A stretch of 64,000 nt of DNA. It comes from Bacteroidetes bacterium ADurb.Bin013 (GTDB lineage Bacteria > Bacteroidota > Bacteroidia > Bacteroidales > UBA932). The translations under genes and the position numbers were made by a program. Positions 61,892 to 64,000 of this stretch are shown here, in pieces; within the stretch, counting starts at the first letter, position 1, and each line of letters opens with the position of its first letter. The notes under the pieces were generated by a model, which was not told the DNA's origin, ran no database searches, and was given only the letters and a program-made list of their open reading frames with translations. The stretch is taken from positions 19,338 through 83,337 of the forward strand of contig MWFB01000008.1 in the NCBI GenBank assembly GCA_002071385.1. The letters are read 5' to 3'.

Positions 61892-64000
61892 ATGTCAAGT
61901 ATGCCAAAACGGATAGTTCTGCCCCTGCTGGCCCTGCTTTTGAGCGGATGCATCAGGCCCGGAAACGACGAAGTGCTTGTCACTCCCTATACAAAAATTG
62001 ATTTTCAATCCAACGGGGAAACCCGGGAATTTTCCATATCCTCCAATTTTCTCTGGACCCTTGAAATTGCCGATACCTGGGTTACCATCAACCCCATGAA
62101 AGGTTATGGCGACAAGCAGATCCAGGTAACGGTCGCTGCGAACACCAATCTTGAGCCCCGTCAGACAACCTTTATCATTGCCGGGGAACAGACCCGCAGG
62201 GAAATAACGGTTTACCAGGCCGCGGAAGCTCCCGCGCTGAGCCTGGACAGCTCGCAAAAAACGGTAGGCGCAGCAGGTGACACGGTATCTGTAGGCGTTA
62301 CAACCAACCTGGAACTGAGCATCACACCCGAAGCAGCCTGGATTGTATATAACGAAACAAAGACCATAACCTCCAAACGTGCCATCTTCACCGTTCAGCC
62401 GAACACAACGCTGGAAAGCCGCTCGGCGCAGGTGGAATTCAGACAGAAGAACGGATCCCTCTCGGCCATTCTCAACATTACCCAGACGGGTGAAGCCCCC
62501 GGGATACAACTCCAGGCCAATTCGGTTCAAGCCGTTGCCGCCGGCGGGGGGTACAAGGTCACGGTGGTTTCCAACATAGAATGGGAAGCCAAAACGGATA
62601 TACCGTGGATCCATATTACCGGCACACGCCTGATGCAGTCCCGCGATTGCAATTTCACGGTAGACGCGAATCCCCGTGTGGGATCCCGCCAGGGGACAAT
62701 AACCATATATGCTCCCGCATACCCGCAACTGGGCGAGGCTGTTGTTTCAGTCACCCAGGAAGGGGCTGAACCGCTGGCCGTGCTCACGCCCTCCGCCATT
62801 GAGGACGTTCCGGCAGCAGGCGGGACCTACAGCATAGCGGTGCAGGCCAATTTCAACTGGCAGGAAGACCTTTCGGGGACGGCCTCGTGGATTTCGAAGG
62901 TGGTACACACAGCCAACGGGCTGCAAGTCACCGTAGACAGGAACGACGATGTGCAGGCCAGGTCGACATCGCTTGACATAACACAGGAAAACGGTTCATA
63001 TATAAAAGGTATCACCATAAGCCAGGTGGCCGGTGAGCAGAAATTGTTACTGCCGACCCAGGCAAACATACCTATAGCCACTGCTGCCGGTGGCACAATC
63101 TCCATTCCGGTGGTATCTAACGTTTCCTGGAAAGCTTCCCTGTCCGAAGACTGGGTCTCCGTAATAGAGACCAAAGGCCTGGAGGCAAAAACGCTGACAC
63201 TTCAGGTGGCTGAAAATAAGCGTATTGATGCACGCCAGGCTCGGCTTACGGTTACCACGACCGAAGCGGGACAGGATTCCCTGGTGGTCACCCGGACCAT
63301 ATTCCAGCAGGGAGCAACACCTTATATCACCTGTGACCCCGATACCCTTGACGTCCCGGCTGCCGGTGGCGCCTACACTGTTCCGGTGAAGGCCAATGTG
63401 TCCTGGAATGTGCTTTCCTCCCCATCCTGGGTGGAAGGCGTGCAAATAAAGAACCCTGTGGAATATGACGCAGACCTGGCTTTTACCGTGAAGCCCAACC
63501 AGCAGACCACGGCCCGTTCTGCGAAAATCCAGCTTTCTCGCACCGGAGGGAGCCTTGTCTCGGACCTGGTGATAAACCAGGAGGCCGAGGCTGTTTTTGT
63601 CAACGCGACGGTGGATTCCCCGCAATTCCTGGACAACGAGGGGGACAACTTCTCCCTGACCGTGGAATCCAATATCCAGATAGTGTATGGGGTGAATGTG
63701 AACTGGATCATCAATACCGCAAAGACTGTGGAAGGCAGGACAACGACCTGGGAATTCCAGGTGTTGCCGGTTCCCACGACCAGTAACCGAAGCGCGGTGT
63801 TGCAGGTCCTTGAAACAGGGACCCAGCAGGTATTCAAAACCTTTACCCTGACCCAGCGCGGAGCCCGCATTGCACAAAAGGACAGCACGGCCCTGATCCG
63901 TTTCCACAAGAACATGCGCGGTGAAAACTGGAGGGACACCCATTTGTGGAACTTGCTGCTGCCGGTGGATACCTGGCACGGTGTAACCCTGGAAACCGCT
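61892..64000 (+). CDS. Surface lipoprotein with seven BACON-like repeats and an LRR start, 3' end outside window
   Basis: The frame from the ATG at 61892 stays open for 703 codons to the right edge. A lipobox Cys20 (LLSGC) follows the signal; a second ATG at 61901 is possible. Seven repeats of about 85-95 residues follow, each with a VPAAGGTY-like opening, a NxxW core and an ending such as ITQTGEA, VTQEGAE, ISQVAGE or LTQRGA, the BACON pattern. From about residue 668 the chain changes to TALIRFHKNMRGENW and PVDTWHGVTLE, the same cap that opens the LRR blocks of the 28179-31856 lipoprotein. It is probably a surface glycan- or protein-binding lipoprotein. Confidence 0.87.
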   Translation, partial: MSSMPKRIVLPLLALLLSGCIRPGNDEVLVTPYTKIDFQSNGETREFSISSNFLWTLEIADTWVTINPMKGYGDKQIQVTVAANTNLEPRQTTFIIAGEQTRREITVYQAAEAPALSLDSSQKTVGAAGDTVSVGVTTNLELSITPEAAWIVYNETKTITSKRAIFTVQPNTTLESRSAQVEFRQKNGSLSAILNITQTGEAPGIQLQANSVQAVAAGGGYKVTVVSNIEWEAKTDIPWIHITGTRLMQSRDCNFTVDANPRVGSRQGTITIYAPAYPQLGEAVVSVTQEGAEPLAVLTPSAIEDVPAAGGTYSIAVQANFNWQEDLSGTASWISKVVHTANGLQVTVDRNDDVQARSTSLDITQENGSYIKGITISQVAGEQKLLLPTQANIPIATAAGGTISIPVVSNVSWKASLSEDWVSVIETKGLEAKTLTLQVAENKRIDARQARLTVTTTEAGQDSLVVTRTIFQQGATPYITCDPDTLDVPAAGGAYTVPVKANVSWNVLSSPSWVEGVQIKNPVEYDADLAFTVKPNQQTTARSAKIQLSRTGGSLVSDLVINQEAEAVFVNATVDSPQFLDNEGDNFSLTVESNIQIVYGVNVNWIINTAKTVEGRTTTWEFQVLPVPTTSNRSAVLQVLETGTQQVFKTFTLTQRGARIAQKDSTALIRFHKNMRGENWRDTHLWNLLLPVDTWHGVTLETA

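Noticed and set aside
61895..63979. Long open frames on the minus strand across the BACON lipoprotein gene
   Set aside because: The plus strand reads as one unbroken lipoprotein with clear repeats; the antisense frames show no domain and result from codon composition.
1..64000. tRNA, rRNA, CRISPR, transposon, toxin-antitoxin, restriction or prophage features
   Set aside because: Intergenic gaps are under 200 bp and contain no cloverleaf or repeat-spacer pattern; no transposase, integrase, nuclease-methylase pair or phage gene was seen among the translated frames.

Overview
The window comes from a chromosome of a Bacteroidales-type bacterium (phylum Bacteroidota). Four things support this. 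Starts with no Shine-Dalgarno sequence are preceded by the Bacteroidota -7 box TAnnTTTG. Lineage families are present (GldH, BACON-domain and LRR lipoproteins, an S46 dipeptidyl-peptidase, the RicT/PSP1-GldH pair, PspC/PadR modules, a split transketolase). Several envelope proteins carry lipoboxes. Gene order resembles conserved Bacteroidota clusters such as sigma-54 activator-lptE-secG. No species call is possible. Coding density is very high: the largest gaps are 191 bp (2227-2417) and 184 bp (44499-44682). I saw no tRNA, rRNA, CRISPR array, insertion sequence or prophage gene.

Layout. 1-2226: 3' part of a molybdenum hydroxylase and a small membrane protein. 2418-13238: a seven-gene co-directional run, ruvB, an N-terminal-Cys Ntn hydrolase, mfd, an outer-membrane barrel protein, a TPR protein, lptC and a PpiD/SurA-like foldase; it joins DNA repair to outer-membrane assembly. 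13235-28192: housekeeping genes in alternating orientation (ychF, an EEP phosphodiesterase, mutS, an ABC permease, rsmA, a serine hydrolase, aspS, thyA-folA, a YfhO membrane protein, an NSS symporter). 28179-35586: minus-strand block with a BACON/LRR surface lipoprotein, an Mrp ATPase, a DPP7-type peptidase and rnhB. 35664-39215: an EF-G paralogue with a degenerate GTPase centre, lolD and trmN6. 39216-42663: minus-strand run with the two transketolase halves, an ECF sigma factor, a membrane anti-sigma-like protein and a periplasmic protein. 42711-49297: lepA, an OmpA-like/TPR lipoprotein, then sigma-54 activator-lptE-unknown-secG. 49310-51801: PspC-PadR-PspC. 51938-61849: sdaA, trxA, a small barrel, polyprenyl synthase, trmB, gldH, ricT, holB, a TPR protein and a large M16-derived protein without its zinc site. 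61892 to the right edge: an open-ended lipoprotein of at least 703 residues with seven BACON-like repeats followed by the start of an LRR region.

How the parts fit. Many genes serve the envelope: LptC and LptE (LPS export), LolD (lipoprotein release), PpiD-like foldase, SecG, GldH, barrels, lipoproteins, and regulators that probably watch the envelope (ECF sigma/anti-sigma, PspC/PadR, sigma-54 activator). A second theme is translation and genome upkeep (EF-G2, LepA, RsmA, TrmB, TrmN6, AspRS, YchF, MutS, Mfd, RuvB, RNase HII, HolB).

The most interesting signals are regulatory. In seven of nine divergent gene pairs two -7 boxes stand back to back 8-14 bp apart. In seven genes the box ends only 5-8 nt before a start codon, several of them fixed by homology, which predicts leaderless mRNAs. 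At gene level the GTPase-dead-looking EF-G paralogue, the non-catalytic M16 protein and the pair of BACON+LRR lipoproteins deserve attention.
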